Shown: positions 58,841 through 61,041 of the stretch, piece by piece | Layout: each line of letters opens with the position of its first letter | Numbering within the stretch: the first letter of the stretch is position 1 | Assembly: GCA_025201765.1 (NCBI GenBank) | Contig: MU623510.1 | Location: forward strand, 1 to 61,041 | DNA length: 61,041 bases | Direction: 5' to 3' | From: Daldinia sp. FL1419 | Taxonomy: Eukaryota > Ascomycota > Sordariomycetes > Xylariales > Hypoxylaceae | Notes under the pieces: model-generated | What the model was told of the DNA's origin: nothing | What the model saw: the letters and a program-made list of their open reading frames with translations, nothing else | Database searches by the model: none | Program-made: the position numbers and the translations under genes

Positions 58841-59158
58841 TGACGTGCAGCTGCACTGGGATTGTAGTCCCAGCGCAATACAATATTGAAGTATTGTATT
58901 AGGTCCAGGATGCTGTGATAGTTTTTAGTGAGGGGATTAAAATATTTAAAGAGGGTTAATAATGGGATAATATTGGAGAAATAATGGAGCATTTACAGAT
59001 ATGTAAGTTTTTTTTTGCTTGATGTAATGTATATATGAAAGTAAAGTAGGTTTTTTAAGGTGGTATTAGATTGTAAATGTGATGGGTATGGTGGTATTAT
59101 ATTGCAGTATTGTAGAGTGTAAGTAAGGTATATAAAAAAGATTGAGGTTAGTTAGGAA
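58841..59158. other. Hairpin-rich, GC-containing segment
   Basis: Within the AT block, 58,845-58,900 has three consecutive inverted repeats: the palindrome GTGCAGCTGCAC (58,845-58,856); CTGGGA/TCCCAG (58,856-58,861 and 58,868-58,873); and AATACAATA/TATTGTATT (58,877-58,885 and 58,892-58,900). The rest, to 59,158, is G-retaining and shows no coding. It leads straight into repeat R1, so it may be its upstream part, which would lie outside the window for the first copy. Confidence 0.65.
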
Positions 59159-59670
59159 AGGTTATAAATTAATAGTATTATTTTAAACTATTTTAAAGAA
59201 TAAATATAATATTATGGTATTGAAAAGAAGGTTGTAAAAGTAAGAATGTGTAATAGTTTTTTATAGAGATATAAAATTATTTATATATATTTATACCTTA
59301 TATAGATTATATATATCCTAGCCTTCTCCTGGAATAATTTTTTTACAATATAATAATGTTTTTATTATTTATTAAAAAAAATAATGAAGTTATTTTGGAT
59401 CTTATTATTGCTTTACATTTGGGTTGCCATTATATTATTTTATATAATTGGTATTATAATGTATAAAAGGTTTTTTTATATTAAGGTTTAATTATTTTTA
59501 TTGAAAGGTAAATTTTAATAGGAATAGAGGGTAAAGCCAAAATTATAATAACGTAATTTATTCAGATAGGTAGTGGGTAGGTTTTCTCTAGAACACAGTT
59601 CTTACCCAGAATAAATACTAAGAGATGGATTGGATACCTGTAATATATTCTAGGTAAATCGGGGTAGTAA
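59159..59670. repeat. Dispersed repeat R1, copy 2
   Basis: Direct-orientation counterpart of 1-525. It retains more C (for example ATCCTAGCCTTCTCCTGGAA where copy 1 has TACCTTAATCC...), so it is less mutated. It ends in a short AAATAAATAAATAAAT microsatellite. Confidence 0.7.
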
Positions 59671-60370
59671 TAAATAAATAAATAAATAATATTAATTTCT
59701 CTATAACCTTCAAATCTCTTTTAATTAAAGATAAACCATCCCCATAAAACCACAAAAAATTCAAAAAAATCAAACTAAAGTAACCAACAGCAATAACATG
59801 GAGAATCTTAATCTACAAAACTAACAAGGAAATAATTTACCTTAATTTTATTTATTTCATAAATTTAAAAACATTAATATAATAATAATTGAGAATTTTT
59901 AACCCAATAATATCCATAAATTAGATCCTATATTTAAATTATACCCCTAATTCTAATATTACCCCTCTCAATATACCTATTATTCAATTATAATATATAT
60001 TAATTACTTCTTATAAAAGATAACCTACTTTTCCTTTATAATATTAATTATAATAATAACCTTCTTTATCCTATCTTAATATATTATACATTAATTAAAA
60101 TTAATAAAAAATATTAATTTAATAATATTTACCCCTTTAATAATAAATATTAAATTATTAATATTTATTTAATTAATAAAAAATATTAATCTTACAATAT
60201 TCAATTAATTAATAAAGGATATTAAATATTCAATATTTATTACCTTAATAAAAAAATTAAAGTAATCAATGATCAATATATACTATACCCCCTCCTCCCC
60301 TTTTTGTTTTATAAAAATTTCCTCTATTCTACCTAATATCAAAGAATAACCCTAATTATAATATCAATTC
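59671..60370. other. AT-rich stretch with repeated AATATTAAT words
   Basis: C-retaining RIP-like sequence. At 60,080-60,245 the words AATATTAAT and ATTAATAAAAAATATTAAT recur in both orientations and form weak palindromes. No coding. It may include an LTR belonging to the copia start that follows, but no TG...CA borders could be fixed. Confidence 0.4.
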
Positions 60371-61041
60371 TATACAAAGATAATAATAATTCCCTCCCCC
60401 TCCAAAAAACAGATTTAAATCTTTTGGATTACTATTAATTAATCCATTTCTACTTCTAGAACCACCTCCATAACCAGATGTAGAAAATTAACCCAATAGA
60501 AGTTATAATTCTTCTTATTTAATAACATAATTATTTAAATTTATAAGTAATTTATTTGAATAAGTTCTTATACTAATCAGAAACGCTCATTACTAAACCT
60601 TCTATAAAATTCTTCCCTAATAAATACCTAATAAAATATATTTATCTATTATAATAGATTATTTTAAAAAAATTTGGAATAAGGAATTTAATTATATAGG
60701 TGAATTATATGATATCTTTAAAAATAAATTTTAATTCTTTTTAAATATATATTATTTAAGAAGGATATAATAGATATAATTCTATATTTTATTCTTTATT
60801 ATTTTTTTTAAAAAAATAATATTATATTTTATTTATAAGGTTTTTTAATATTAATATTTTATAAATATATATTTAATTATAGAATAATATTTTAATATTA
60901 AATAAAATAAAATTTAATATTATTATAATTAAATTATTATGATTTTTTTAAATATTAAAATAAAAAAGTAAAATTAAGGAAAAAATAATATTTAAATTTT
61001 TGAAAACTTTATTAATAAATTATTATTATATTAAAAAACAT
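60371..61041 (+). mobile_element. 5' part of another copia copy (E), cut by the window end
   Basis: Collinear with 4,919-5,590 of copy B, starting at CAAAGATAATAATAATTCCCTC and sharing CATAATTATTTAAA, TAATAAAATATATT and TATATATTATTTAAGA. The leader here is less mutated (for example GATTACTATTAATTAATCC and ACCACCTCCATAACCAGATG). The sequence before it differs from the LTR of copy B, so this copy may carry a different or rearranged LTR. Confidence 0.75.

Noticed and set aside
60080..60245. CRISPR-like or tandem array of AATATTAAT words
   Set aside because: Irregular spacing, words in both orientations and extreme A/T content make chance palindromes likely.

Overview
The window looks like nuclear DNA of a filamentous ascomycete (Pezizomycotina). 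Genes have short introns (46-176 nt, mostly GTAAGT-like donors and CTAAC/CTGAC-like branch sites). The gene families are typical of such fungi: Egh16-like surface protein, RTA1-like membrane protein, IKS1-type kinase, purine nucleoside permease, microbial-type opsin and carotenoid oxygenase. The sequence is two-speed: a gene-bearing island of about 35 kb with balanced base composition (about 10,008-44,970) lies between two extremely AT-rich blocks (1-10,005 and about 44,970-61,041). The blocks are decayed retrotransposons with the signature of repeat-induced point mutation (RIP). The genus cannot be named from the sequence.

Left block: two decayed Ty1/copia-type elements in head-to-tail order (about 540-4,729 and 4,923-9,399) separated by one decayed LTR (about 4,730-4,922) and closed by a 205-bp LTR at 9,400-9,604. 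That LTR abuts a partial MITE (9,605-10,005), and AT-richness stops exactly at the MITE end. Right block: an unclassified AT-rich stretch (44,970-47,516), a complete but dead copia element with 172-bp LTRs (47,517-54,332), remnants of a second copia lineage (about 54,333-57,900), a well-preserved 205-bp LTR (57,983-58,187), a hairpin-rich segment, a dispersed ~515-bp repeat also found at position 1, and the start of another copia copy at the window end.

Island, left to right: hypothetical C2H2-like protein (+, 10,553); NAD-dependent epimerase-like protein (+, 12,805); IKS1-type protein kinase (-, 14,589-16,951); carotenoid oxygenase (-, 17,670-19,630) divergent from a retinal-binding opsin (+, 20,977); secreted purine nucleoside permease (-, 22,266-23,689); RTA1-like protein (-, 24,720-25,892); two short ORFs, one apparently decaying (27,350-28,219); a 595-bp MITE with long terminal inverted repeats (28,347-28,941); a small spliced gene (29,620); a short-chain dehydrogenase (+, 31,148); a TMEM205-like protein (+, 32,721); a medium-chain reductase (-, 33,528-34,649); an Egh16-like secreted protein (-, 35,440-36,627); a 5.1-kb stretch without a clear gene; a GH16 beta-glucanase (+, 41,734) convergent with a second medium-chain reductase (-, 42,999-44,128).

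The clearest functional unit is the divergent carotenoid oxygenase/opsin pair: the oxygenase could supply retinal, or another apocarotenoid, to the opsin. The opsin keeps the Schiff-base lysine and the Asp acceptor, but has Thr where pumping opsins carry the Asp/Glu proton donor. Exon structures were worked out by hand from splice signals and protein continuity, without aligned homologues or transcripts.
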